Source: Abyssalbus ytuae
GTDB lineage: Bacteria; Bacteroidota; Bacteroidia; Flavobacteriales; Flavobacteriaceae
NCBI RefSeq assembly: GCF_022807975.1
Contig: NZ_CP094358.1
Span: 310,001 to 374,000 of the forward strand
Reading direction: 5' to 3'
Length of the DNA: 64,000 bases
Shown here in pieces: positions 1 to 6,428 of the stretch (position 1 is the stretch's first letter; every line of letters starts with the position of its first letter). Made by a program: the position numbers and the translations under genes. The notes beneath the pieces were generated by a model, which worked only from the letters and a program-made list of their open reading frames with translations, made no database searches and was not told the DNA's origin.

Positions 1-2
1 AA

Positions 3-65
3 GATATCAGAACAGAATTGCCAAAAGATTTAAAATCCATGGTTTATCACAATGTAATGTTCTAG
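3..65 (+). CDS. possible C-terminal end of a protein cut by the window edge
   Basis: The third forward frame is open from the window edge to a TAG at 63-65. It reads as about 20 residues ending ELPKDLKSMVYHNVMF, with a plausible amphipathic composition. It may be the tail of a gene starting outside the window. The stretch is too short for family assignment, and frame 2 is open even longer (to about position 150), so this could be chance. Confidence 0.22.
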   Translation, partial: DIRTELPKDLKSMVYHNVMF

Positions 66-152
66 CAATAATTTTTAAGCTTCTGAAGGACTTTTATTTA
101 ACTATAAAAAATTACGGAGCTTATAAACATATTTACTTTTATGTTTTAGTTT

Positions 153-238
153 GATATTAAGGAAATGAATATCATCATTTTTCATACTTAATTATTTATT
201 TCACTATTTACAAGATGTATTATCATTTCCTTAATATC
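153..238. repeat. 16-bp perfect inverted repeat with 54-bp spacer
   Basis: The left arm at 153-168 (gatattaaggaaatga) is the exact reverse complement of 223-238. The spacer is 54 bp and AT-rich. The element lies about 100 bp upstream of the Crp/Fnr-like site in front of dodecin. It could be a paired regulator-binding site, a large stem-loop, or the relic of a short mobile element. Nothing else was recognised between 66 and 336. Confidence 0.6.
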
Positions 239-336
239 TTATTTATACAGTTTTCTTCCTGTAACGGATAACAAACGAAACTTAATTTCCTTAAGAAATA
301 ATTTAACAATAAAAAGATTGTTTTTAACACATTAAG

Positions 337-380
337 ATGATGAAAATCATTGTTTTAAGTTTTTAATCAATATAAATTAA
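337..380 (+). promoter_or_regulatory. Crp/Fnr-like operator and predicted promoter of the dodecin gene
   Basis: The palindrome TGATGAAAATCA occupies 338-349 and matches TGAY-N4-ATCA. Its centre (343.5) is 33 bp from the centre of an AT-rich TAnnTT element (TAAATTAA, 373-380). That is the spacing expected for an activator bound near -41. The dodecin ATG follows about 64 bp after the palindrome centre. Seven similar palindromes occur in the next 13 kb, so chance is unlikely. Confidence 0.6.
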
Positions 381-407
381 AGACTCTTAATCACAAACAA
401 TACAGCC

Positions 408-614
408 ATGTCAGTATTAAAAGTAATTGAAATTTTAGGTAACTCAACCAGTAGTTGGGAAGATGCTGTTCAAAATGTAGTGAATGAAGCATCTAAAACT
501 GTAAAAAACATTAAATCAGTTTATATTCAGGATATGCAGGCACAAATAAAGGACAACAAAATATCTGAATATAGGGTAAATGCCAAAGTAACCTTTGGTA
601 TTGTAGAAGACTAG
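408..614 (+). CDS. dodecin family protein
   Basis: This is a 68-residue protein of the dodecin family. These proteins assemble into hollow dodecamers that bind and buffer flavins (riboflavin, FMN, FAD) or, in some lineages, CoA, in the cytoplasm. Length and layout are typical: a beta strand (VLKVIEILGNS), the helix with SSWEDAVQNVVNEASKT, then two long strands ending in the usual short acidic tail. The conserved tryptophan in SSWEDA is the residue that stacks on the flavin in characterised dodecins. The gene is monocistronic, with a Crp/Fnr-like palindrome at 338-349 upstream and a terminator-like inverted repeat at 621-689 downstream. The family assignment is firm; bound ligand and physiological role here are inferred. 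Confidence 0.9.
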   Translation: MSVLKVIEILGNSTSSWEDAVQNVVNEASKTVKNIKSVYIQDMQAQIKDNKISEYRVNAKVTFGIVED

Positions 615-620
615 CTTTAT

Positions 621-689
621 AAAGCAAACTCAAAATTTTTACCTGTCTGTTATTTTTAAAAATGCTTAATACTTTTTTGAGTTTGCTTT
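621..689 (+). terminator. terminator-like long inverted repeat after dodecin
   Basis: Arm 621-635 (aaagcaaactcaaaa) is perfectly complementary to 675-689, separated by a 39-nt AT-rich loop and followed by a T. It starts 6 bp after the dodecin stop. It is T-rich on both strands, so it could also serve the leftward phosphoribosyltransferase transcript. The large loop makes it an unusual terminator. Confidence 0.5.
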
Positions 690-749
690 TCTCGCGAAGA
701 ACATCCATTAATCAGGGTTATTTTTATTTCCGGGAACAAGAAGTTTAAC

Positions 750-1385
750 CTAAACTTTATCAACCTGCGAACTTTGCAAGAATGCAATAGCCTCCTTATC
801 GGACACCGGGTAAAATTCATTATAAAATTGCCCCACTGCCTGAAAATTAGGAGGCGTTAGTAAACATAGTACTTCATGTATGTGAGATGAACTTTCTAAT
901 TTTTTTACCGTTGTAGGAGGAGCCACAGGTACTGCTATTACAATTTTTGATGGTTTGCTTTTGGTAATCAATCCTACGGTAGCCAAAATAGTATTACCTG
1001 TGGCTATACCATCATCAACAATAATTGCAATTTTCCCTTCTATTTTCTCAGGTGTTTTATTTTGGTAATATTGTTGATACCTATCTTGAAGATTTTGCCT
1101 TATCAACTTACTTTCTTCCGTTATATATTGCCGGGATATTTCTTTAGCTGCCTCTCCTAAAACTATATTATCAAGACTCAATGCTCCAATTGCATATTCT
1201 TTATTGTAAGGATGACCTATTTTTTTGGTCAATACAATATCAAGAGGTAGATGCAACGTTTTTGCTATTATTGCCCCTAAAGGTAATCCTCCTCTTGGTA
1301 TGGCCAATACTACTGCTTTTTCATCTTTGTACTTTAACAATTTTTCCGCTAGTAACTTTCCTGCTTGTGCTCTATTGTTAAACAT
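750..1385 (-). CDS. predicted phosphoribosyltransferase (type I PRTase fold)
   Basis: This 211-residue protein belongs to the stand-alone phosphoribosyltransferase-like family. The PRPP-binding loop is clear at about residues 122-134 (IVDDGIATGNT), preceded by a typical strand and an N-terminal LAIPRGGLPLG segment. The substrate of this family is not established. The gene lies 14 bp downstream of an alpha/beta hydrolase on the same strand. The two families are often adjacent, or fused, in bacteria, and commonly near universal stress proteins, as here. Regulation is probably through the shared upstream region that contains the palindrome at 2217-2228. The fold assignment is strong; the biochemical reaction is unknown. 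Confidence 0.85.
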   Translation of the reverse strand: MFNNRAQAGKLLAEKLLKYKDEKAVVLAIPRGGLPLGAIIAKTLHLPLDIVLTKKIGHPYNKEYAIGALSLDNIVLGEAAKEISRQYITEESKLIRQNLQDRYQQYYQNKTPEKIEGKIAIIVDDGIATGNTILATVGLITKSKPSKIVIAVPVAPPTTVKKLESSSHIHEVLCLLTPPNFQAVGQFYNEFYPVSDKEAIAFLQSSQVDKV

Positions 1386-1399
1386 TTTTAAAATGGATT

Positions 1400-2044
1400 T
1401 TATAAATATTTTTTAAACCATTTTTTAGACAATATTGTCATATCTTCTAATTTACGGGGTTCTTCAAATAAATGTGAAGCACCGGGTACTATTTCAATTC
1501 TCTTTTCGCATTGTAACTTTTTAAACGCTTCATTATTCAGTTCAATAACCGGAAGATCTAATCCGCCAACAATTAGAAGTGTTGGCGCAGTAACTTCGGA
1601 AAGATTGTTCATAGCTAAATCCGGTCTTCCACCCCGTGAAACAATTGCTTTTATGTCCTCTCCCAAATATGCCGCAGCTCTTAAAGCAGATGCCGCCCCG
1701 GTACTGGCTCCAAAATAACCAATGTTCATAATTTTTGTTGCACTGTTCTGCTTTATCCATTTTGTTACTTCTATCAACCTTTGGCTCAACAAGTTTATAT
1801 TAAATCTGTTTTTATAAATTTTATCTTCTTCACGGGTCAATAAATCAAATAATAAGGTTGCTATTTTTTCTTCATTCAAAATCCCGGCTACAAAATTATT
1901 TCTGGGACTCAGGTGGCTGCTTCCACTACCATGAGAAAAAATAACTATTCTTTTTGCTCCTTTAGGAATTGTCAAAATTCCGTTTAATCTTATTTCCCCT
2001 AACTGTATTGTTAAAGATGTCTGTGTATGTGCCAGCTCAATCAT
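1400..2044 (-). CDS. alpha/beta hydrolase, dienelactone-hydrolase-like
   Basis: This is an alpha/beta hydrolase of about 214 residues. Visible elements are an oxyanion-region FSHGSGSS, a nucleophile elbow GASTG, an acidic residue in GGLDLPV, and the catalytic histidine in GASHLFEEP near the C-terminus. That is a complete Ser-Asp-His set in the order expected for dienelactone-hydrolase-like proteins. No signal peptide is seen, so it is cytoplasmic. I chose the ATG at 2044; a TTG nine codons upstream (2071) is possible but less likely. It is the first gene of a two-gene operon with the downstream phosphoribosyltransferase. The leader is long, and a Crp/Fnr-like palindrome sits about 180 bp upstream. 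The substrate is unknown. Confidence 0.85.
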   Translation of the reverse strand: MIELAHTQTSLTIQLGEIRLNGILTIPKGAKRIVIFSHGSGSSHLSPRNNFVAGILNEEKIATLLFDLLTREEDKIYKNRFNINLLSQRLIEVTKWIKQNSATKIMNIGYFGASTGAASALRAAAYLGEDIKAIVSRGGRPDLAMNNLSEVTAPTLLIVGGLDLPVIELNNEAFKKLQCEKRIEIVPGASHLFEEPRKLEDMTILSKKWFKKYL

Positions 2045-2185
2045 TTTATTCTGTTTGATATTTATTAACAAAATTTTTAAACCTCCCCTACAGTGTTTAT
2101 CTATGTTTTATAATTATCCAAACATGTATAAAAAAACATTTAAAAACCATGTGTTAGCTATTCAGCTTCAAGCATTTACAAAATA

Positions 2186-2228
2186 CTAAATAATTAATAA
2201 TCAGACAATTAATAAATGACAGAAATCA
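2186..2228 (-). promoter_or_regulatory. Crp/Fnr-like operator upstream of the hydrolase/PRTase operon
   Basis: The palindrome TGACAGAAATCA is at 2217-2228. Reading leftward, a weak -7-like TTATTTAG (2193 down to 2186) lies with its centre 33 bp from the palindrome centre, as at the other sites. The resulting 5' leader to the ATG at 2044 would be about 140 nt, longer than at the other targets, so assignment to this operon is less secure. Confidence 0.42.
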
Positions 2229-2365
2229 GTTATTATTTATATTGTTTATGTTAAACGTAAAAATGTATTTTATTTAGAGGCAAAGTAAATTCTAATCTTG
2301 CTTAAGCTACTATTATTAAGTTTACTTGTACAGCATTTGAAGACAAAAAATGTATTTATTATTCT

Positions 2366-2560
2366 AAAAAAACAGAAGCAGGTAAATAATACCTGCTTCT
2401 TCATGAAGTTCTCAATTTTATTTATACTTCTAAATATCCTTTAAACTATTCTTGGCAAAATAAAATTAATCCCCTCAATTAATCTAAACCATCAATTTGC
2501 AGTTTAAATTTTTCTTAACTAGAATTCTCTCTATAAAAAATGTTTTAACAATTAATTATA
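2366..2560 (-). ncRNA. putative Crp/Fnr-controlled small RNA, unit 2
   Basis: A leftward transcription unit of about 195 nt is predicted. It has a Crp/Fnr-like palindrome at 2595-2606, a -7 element TAATTTGG at 2571-2564 spaced 33 bp from it, and a strong intrinsic terminator at 2374-2400 followed by seven T on the minus strand. No convincing reading frame lies inside. The only ATG near the end starts a short frame running through the hairpin (MKKQVLFTCFCFF). A related unit lies immediately upstream (2650-2889). Evidence is purely architectural. Confidence 0.4.
2374..2400 (-). terminator. intrinsic terminator hairpin, minus strand
   Basis: The stem agaagcaggta (2374-2384) pairs with 2390-2400 around a 5-nt loop, giving 11 perfect base pairs. 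On the minus strand the hairpin is followed by G and then seven T (2372-2366), the classical Rho-independent form. No annotated gene ends nearby on that strand, which argues for a small transcript ending here. Confidence 0.65.
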
Positions 2561-2563
2561 GTG

Positions 2564-2606
2564 CCAAATTAGTTGTATGGACCATTAAAAAACATGATAA
2601 ATATCA
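2564..2606 (-). promoter_or_regulatory. Crp/Fnr-like operator and leftward promoter (unit 2)
   Basis: The palindrome TGATAAATATCA (2595-2606) has its centre 33 bp from the centre of TAATTTGG, a TAnnTTTG-like -7 box on the minus strand (2571-2564). The palindrome and its flanking ATCAGTTTT are almost identical to the site at 2924-2935. Confidence 0.5.
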
Positions 2607-2649
2607 GTTTTACACTTTTTTTTTAAAATTTAGACATTTTGTGTATTCC

Positions 2650-2889
2650 ATAATACAGAAACAGGCATATAAATATGCCTGTTTCCTCATGGATTATTCA
2701 ATTCTATTTCATATTCAAGTACTTCTTTTATTATTATCTTATTTCTAAAATAGGTTAAAAAGATTACTTTTTATAAAATAGCACCAAACTTTCCACTTCA
2801 GGTATAAATTCCGTTACATAACTTATACCTTATTTTGTTCTCTCTGAATTATTTGTTAAGAACAGCACAAACTAACTAATATTAATCTG
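2650..2889 (-). ncRNA. putative Crp/Fnr-controlled small RNA, unit 1
   Basis: A leftward unit parallel to the one at 2366-2560: palindrome at 2924-2935, -7-like TAATTTAG at 2900-2893 with 33-bp spacing, then about 200 nt, then a 13-bp hairpin at 2658-2685. This hairpin lacks a T tract, so termination here is uncertain and read-through into unit 2 is possible. The last 60 nt of the two units can be aligned by eye. Confidence 0.28.
2658..2685. repeat. near-perfect 28-bp palindrome related to the hairpin at 2374-2400
   Basis: gaaacaggcatat (2658-2670) pairs with 2673-2685 with only two unpaired central bases. Compared with the hairpin at 2374-2400, the two arms differ in a compensated way (CAGGCAT/ATGCCTG against CAGGTA/TACCTG). 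The flanks also match, including a shared ATGA(A/G)GAA start and a GAATATGAAATAGAATTGA-like lead-in on the minus strand. It is the upstream member of a diverged duplication. Confidence 0.6.
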
Positions 2890-2892
2890 GAG

Positions 2893-2935
2893 CTAAATTA
2901 GATACTGCTAATTTTAAAAAATATGACAAATATCA
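2893..2935 (-). promoter_or_regulatory. Crp/Fnr-like operator and leftward promoter (unit 1)
   Basis: The palindrome TGACAAATATCA (2924-2935) lies 17 bp past the stop codon of the universal stress gene. A minus-strand -7-like TAATTTAG (2900-2893) has its centre 33 bp from the palindrome centre. Its position after a stop codon and before an 800-bp gene-free stretch argues that it drives a separate small transcript. Confidence 0.45.
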
Positions 2936-2952
2936 GTTTTTTGGATTTTTCA

Positions 2953-3792
2953 TTATTCATGTAAAACAAAGAAAGGCACTTTTGTATGATAACTTATCTC
3001 TTCTACCGTAGGTCTGAATAATATTTGCTGAAAAAAATTAAGATGTTTGGCAACCATGGCAATCATATCTATATCTCTACTTTCCACGAAACACTGAATA
3101 GCGGCTTCCAGTTTATTATTGGTTAAGGTATGGAAACTATGGTCTGTTCCTTCAAAATACGACTCTAATAATGTTTTATTTTTAAGCTGTCCCTCATTTA
3201 ATTCTTCATTGTCTTTAGACACATATACTATTCTTATAGAAGAATTATATAAATGAGCCATTTCCAAAATGGTATCTAAAACATTTATGCTGTAAAAAAT
3301 GTTATAATCTGTTGGAATGGCAATTTCCCTGGGTTTTACATACTCTGCTTCTTCCGGTATTACCAATACCGGACATTTAACTTTAGTAATAACATCGCCC
3401 GTATTGCTGCCTATTACCAATTGCTTAATTCCCGAAGCCCCTTTGGTACCCATAACAATGAGGTCAATATTATTTTCCGAAACATGGCTTCTTATCTCTT
3501 CAATGAATAACCCATACACAGCATTTGACACAAAATTATGGCGTGTATTAAAAGGAAGTTGCTGAATTTTTTTTTCTAATTGCTGAAGCTTTGCTTTTGC
3601 TTCTTTTACCATTGTTTGCTCGACGGTTTGTGTTGTAAAAACCGAATAATCATCGCTAGCTAAACCAGGAGATACTCTCACAACATTCAATAGAAAAATA
3701 TTACACGAGTTTTTCTTGTATAAGTTAAGAGCATATTTGATAGCATTCCATGAATTCTCTGAAAAATCAGTAGGTATCAAAATGTTTTTCAT
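2953..3792 (-). CDS. universal stress protein, tandem UspA domains
   Basis: The 279-residue protein consists of two Usp domains in tandem (about 1-145 and 150-279), the usual form of many bacteroidal stress proteins. Domain 1 keeps the nucleotide-binding signature: D8 near the N-terminus, then MGTKGASG (114-121) followed by GSN (128-130), the G-2x-G-9x-G-S/T pattern of ATP-binding Usps. Domain 2 lacks this motif and is probably structural. It is cytoplasmic, with no signal peptide. The gene is monocistronic, with a Crp/Fnr-like palindrome 62 bp upstream of its ATG. The response regulator of the island ends 160 bp upstream. It is likely a starvation or low-oxygen survival protein by family; its direct partner is unknown. 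Confidence 0.9.
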   Translation of the reverse strand: MKNILIPTDFSENSWNAIKYALNLYKKNSCNIFLLNVVRVSPGLASDDYSVFTTQTVEQTMVKEAKAKLQQLEKKIQQLPFNTRHNFVSNAVYGLFIEEIRSHVSENNIDLIVMGTKGASGIKQLVIGSNTGDVITKVKCPVLVIPEEAEYVKPREIAIPTDYNIFYSINVLDTILEMAHLYNSSIRIVYVSKDNEELNEGQLKNKTLLESYFEGTDHSFHTLTNNKLEAAIQCFVESRDIDMIAMVAKHLNFFQQILFRPTVEEISYHTKVPFFVLHE

Positions 3793-3816
3793 AACGATGA
3801 ATAAAATTTAACATAG

Positions 3817-3859
3817 CAAATTTGATGATGTTATGAAAAACAAAAAATGACAAAAATCA
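3817..3859 (-). promoter_or_regulatory. Crp/Fnr-like operator and promoter of the universal stress gene
   Basis: The palindrome TGACAAAAATCA (3848-3859) is centred 33 bp from CAAATTTG (3824-3817 on the minus strand), a one-mismatch TAnnTTTG -7 element. The start codon of the stress protein is 62 bp from the palindrome centre, nearly the same geometry as dodecin and mlaE. Confidence 0.6.
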
Positions 3860-3952
3860 TGTTAACCTTTTTAAAGTAAAAGATTTTTAAGAAGTAAAAG
3901 AAAAAATTTTGTGTAAAATGTTAATTTTAATTATTTGATATACAGCATATTA

Positions 3953-5005
3953 TCAATTCATTTTTTGTAGTTTATCAATTTGTAAAAGTTTTATATTTCT
4001 TCCTTCAATTTCTATTAAGCCTTCTTTTTTAAGCTCTGATAATGTTCTTATAAGACTTTCGGTAGCTATACCAGCAACACTAGCAAGATCGCTCCTTGAA
4101 ATTTTTATGCATTCGTCAGGTTTAGTACGGAGTTTATCAGCAAACTGGAGTATAGTGGCAGCAGTTTTTTTCCTTACCGAACCATATGCCATTTGTAATA
4201 ACTGATCTTTTATATCCGATATATTATCTGTTAGTAATTCAATAAGCTCCAAGGTAACTTTATGATTTTTTTCCAGAATATCCTTTAACTGATCTTTTGC
4301 TATGGCATATACCGTGGTCTGTTTTACTGCGGTAGCCGACTCCTGATAGGGACTGTTAGTAGTGAATGAACTATATCCAAAAAAATCGTCTTCTTTATAC
4401 AATGCGGTAATTAACTCTTTCCCAAACTCATCAAGTTTGTGATTTTTTACTACTCCTTTTTCTATCAGAAAAATACAATTAGCATGATTTCCTTCCTCAT
4501 AGATATTTTCTCCCTGTTTAAATGACATATGTTCTCCGTTATCAAAGAAAAAGTTTTTGAGCTCATTTAAGTCTCTGATATCTTCCTCATTTTCTTGTTG
4601 TTGCTCTGTCTTTTCTTCTCTTTTTTCTTTAAGAATAGCTGCTTTGGCCAAACGACTTTCTATGGCACTTATCAATTCAGATTCTTCAAATGGTTTTGTA
4701 AGATAATCATCGGCTCCCAGATTCATCCCTTTTCTTATATCCTGTCTTTCGGTTTTGGCTGATAAAAATATAAACGGTATATATCGGGTTTCCTCACTTT
4801 TTGATAATTCTTCCAGTACCCCATAACCATCCATTATGGGCATCATAATATCACATATTATAATATCCGGCTGAAAGTTCAATACTTCGGCTACACCGGC
4901 TTTACCATTGGAAGCTGTTCTTACAACATACTCAGATAGTTCTAAAAGTTCGGCCGTATTTTCTCTAACCGCTGTATCATCTTCTATCAATAAAACTTTC
5001 TTCAT
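3953..5005 (-). CDS. response regulator with fused Crp/Fnr-type DNA-binding output
   Basis: A 350-residue hybrid regulator. Residues 1-120 are a receiver domain with acidic pocket E8/D9/D10, phospho-acceptor D52 in CDIMMPIMDG, S82 and K104. A charged linker (about 121-145) is followed by a cyclic-nucleotide-binding-like barrel (155-245), a long helix, and a Crp-type winged helix (275-345). The recognition helix contains E316 and R320 (TESLIR). These occupy the positions of CRP E181/R185 and FNR E209/R213, which read TGA half-sites. There is no N-terminal cysteine cluster, so no FNR-type Fe-S sensing is expected. The gene starts 2 bp after the stop of the upstream PAS kinase, its probable cognate partner. 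The eight TGAY-N4-ATCA palindromes nearby are its natural candidate targets. Confidence 0.92.
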   Translation of the reverse strand: MKKVLLIEDDTAVRENTAELLELSEYVVRTASNGKAGVAEVLNFQPDIIICDIMMPIMDGYGVLEELSKSEETRYIPFIFLSAKTERQDIRKGMNLGADDYLTKPFEESELISAIESRLAKAAILKEKREEKTEQQQENEEDIRDLNELKNFFFDNGEHMSFKQGENIYEEGNHANCIFLIEKGVVKNHKLDEFGKELITALYKEDDFFGYSSFTTNSPYQESATAVKQTTVYAIAKDQLKDILEKNHKVTLELIELLTDNISDIKDQLLQMAYGSVRKKTAATILQFADKLRTKPDECIKISRSDLASVAGIATESLIRTLSELKKEGLIEIEGRNIKLLQIDKLQKMN

Positions 5006-5007
5006 AA

Positions 5008-6246
5008 CTAATTTTGAATTGGTAGTTCAACAACAAAAGTTGTCCCTTCATTTTCTTTACTTGTAAAACTTATTTTTCCGCCTAAACTATCTAAATGACT
5101 TTTTACAATATTCAATCCTATTCCGGTACCCTGGTCTAAAAGTGCGTTTTCAGCCCTGAAATATCGCTGAAAAATGTATTTCTGGTCTTTTTCAGGTATT
5201 CCTATACCTTCATCGGTTATTTTAAATATTATTTTATCATTATCTAAACTTACCCCTAAATCTATCACTGTATTTTCGGGTGAGTATTTTATAGCATTCC
5301 GCACCAAATTTAAGAGAATAAGTTCTAAAATTTTTTCATCCTGACAAATAGAATATTTTTCAATTTCTTCCGGATAATTTATTTTCTGTCCGTATTTAAG
5401 TAACATATTGGCATCGTAAATAACCTCATTTACCACTTTACTCACGTTAAAATTAGTAAAATTGTATTTTATTTTCCCGGATTCAAGTTTTTCAACCGAC
5501 AGAAAGTCGTTTAAAATACCATTCAGGTAATGTACTTTGTTTTTTATAATATCTAAATGTTTTTCCCGCTTTTCCTGTTGTTCGGTAAGCTTATATTTTC
5601 CCAATAAAGTAGCAGAAGTAAGTATCCCGCTTAAAGGGGTTTTAAATTCATGGGAAACCAGGGACAAAAACTTTGTTTTTAATTCTCCAAGTTCTTTTTC
5701 TTTTTTAAGAGCTTCTTTTATTTTATTTTCAGCTTCAATTCTCCGTTTTACTTCTGTCTCCAGGTTAGTATTTAACTCTTTTAGTTTCTTTACAGTTTTA
5801 TTAAGTTCACTTGTTCTTTCTTTTACCTTTTCTTCAAGTTGGGTATTTAACTCATGAATTTCTTTCTCGGCTTGTTTTCTATATGTTATGTCAATTACCA
5901 GTGCCATAACATATTTTTTACCGTAAACTTCAAAAGGGTTTAATCCAACTTCGACCGGAACCTCCGTTCCGTTTTTTTTCAAACCATAAAGTTCCCTTCC
6001 CAGTCCCATTCTTCTTTTTTCACTTTGGCCAAAAAAACTATTAAAGTGGCCGGAATGAGAAGGACGATAATTTGTAGGTATTAAGATATCCAAAGGTTTG
6101 TCCCTCATTTCATTTTCTGTATAACCAAAAATAGTAGAAGCAGATGTATTCGTGGCAACAATAGTTTGTTTCTCATCTACTATAATTATAGCTTCAGAAA
6201 TTGCCTCCGAGAGAATCTCGAAGATATCATTTTTAGATTGAAACAC
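5008..6246 (-). CDS. PAS-domain sensor histidine kinase, FixL-like PAS
   Basis: A 412-residue soluble kinase: PAS domain (about 8-125), coiled coil (125-185), HisKA dimerisation domain with phospho-acceptor H199 in VSHEFKTP, and HATPase domain with N317 (NLVRN), D345 (DEGIGI) and the GTGIGL loop (373-378). No membrane segments are present, so it senses an internal or diffusible signal. The PAS stretch RPSH...GLGRELYG aligns without gaps with the haem PAS of FixL. H64 falls on the FixL proximal haem histidine (BjFixL H200) and R84 on R220, but the position of FixL R206 is a serine. Haem binding is therefore possible, not shown. The start is a GTG just after AGGA; no better start is visible. 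It is transcribed with the downstream response regulator. Confidence 0.9.
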   Translation of the reverse strand: MFQSKNDIFEILSEAISEAIIIVDEKQTIVATNTSASTIFGYTENEMRDKPLDILIPTNYRPSHSGHFNSFFGQSEKRRMGLGRELYGLKKNGTEVPVEVGLNPFEVYGKKYVMALVIDITYRKQAEKEIHELNTQLEEKVKERTSELNKTVKKLKELNTNLETEVKRRIEAENKIKEALKKEKELGELKTKFLSLVSHEFKTPLSGILTSATLLGKYKLTEQQEKREKHLDIIKNKVHYLNGILNDFLSVEKLESGKIKYNFTNFNVSKVVNEVIYDANMLLKYGQKINYPEEIEKYSICQDEKILELILLNLVRNAIKYSPENTVIDLGVSLDNDKIIFKITDEGIGIPEKDQKYIFQRYFRAENALLDQGTGIGLNIVKSHLDSLGGKISFTSKENEGTTFVVELPIQN

Positions 6247-6371
6247 TCCTATGAAGATTTTTTGAATTGGTTGAGGGCATAAATTTACAAATAGATTTTC
6301 TTTTTGTATAATAATTAAGCAGCGAAATTAATATGTTTCTCTCAAAAACATATGGTTGTCCTTTTAACCCT

Positions 6372-6414
6372 TGATAATTATCATTTTACTAACTTAAGAT
6401 ATTGTTTATTTTGA
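6372..6414 (+). promoter_or_regulatory. Crp/Fnr-like operator and promoter of the ABC exporter operon
   Basis: TGATAATTATCA (6372-6383) is a perfect 12-bp palindrome. Its centre is 33 bp from the centre of TATTTTGA (6407-6414), a variant of TAnnTTTG. The ATG at 6429 is 51 bp from the palindrome centre. The same interval is the divergent upstream region of the kinase gene, so autoregulation is possible. Confidence 0.6.
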
Positions 6415-6428
6415 AGAAAAATTTAATA

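Noticed and set aside
2497-2748. Plus-strand 83-codon open frame
   Set aside because: Very hydrophobic, AT-driven composition. It runs through the activator palindrome and the 2658 hairpin and has no ribosome-binding site.
2764-2829. Minus-strand open stretch of about 21 codons (ending PEVESLVLFYKK)
   Set aside because: It reads like a protein C-terminus but is closed by stops on both sides with no start codon. It could be a gene remnant, but it is too short to call a pseudogene.
6402-6428. TTG start at 6402 for the adaptor protein
   Set aside because: It overlaps the predicted -7 element and gives a poor signal peptide; the ATG at 6429 yields a clean lipoprotein signal.
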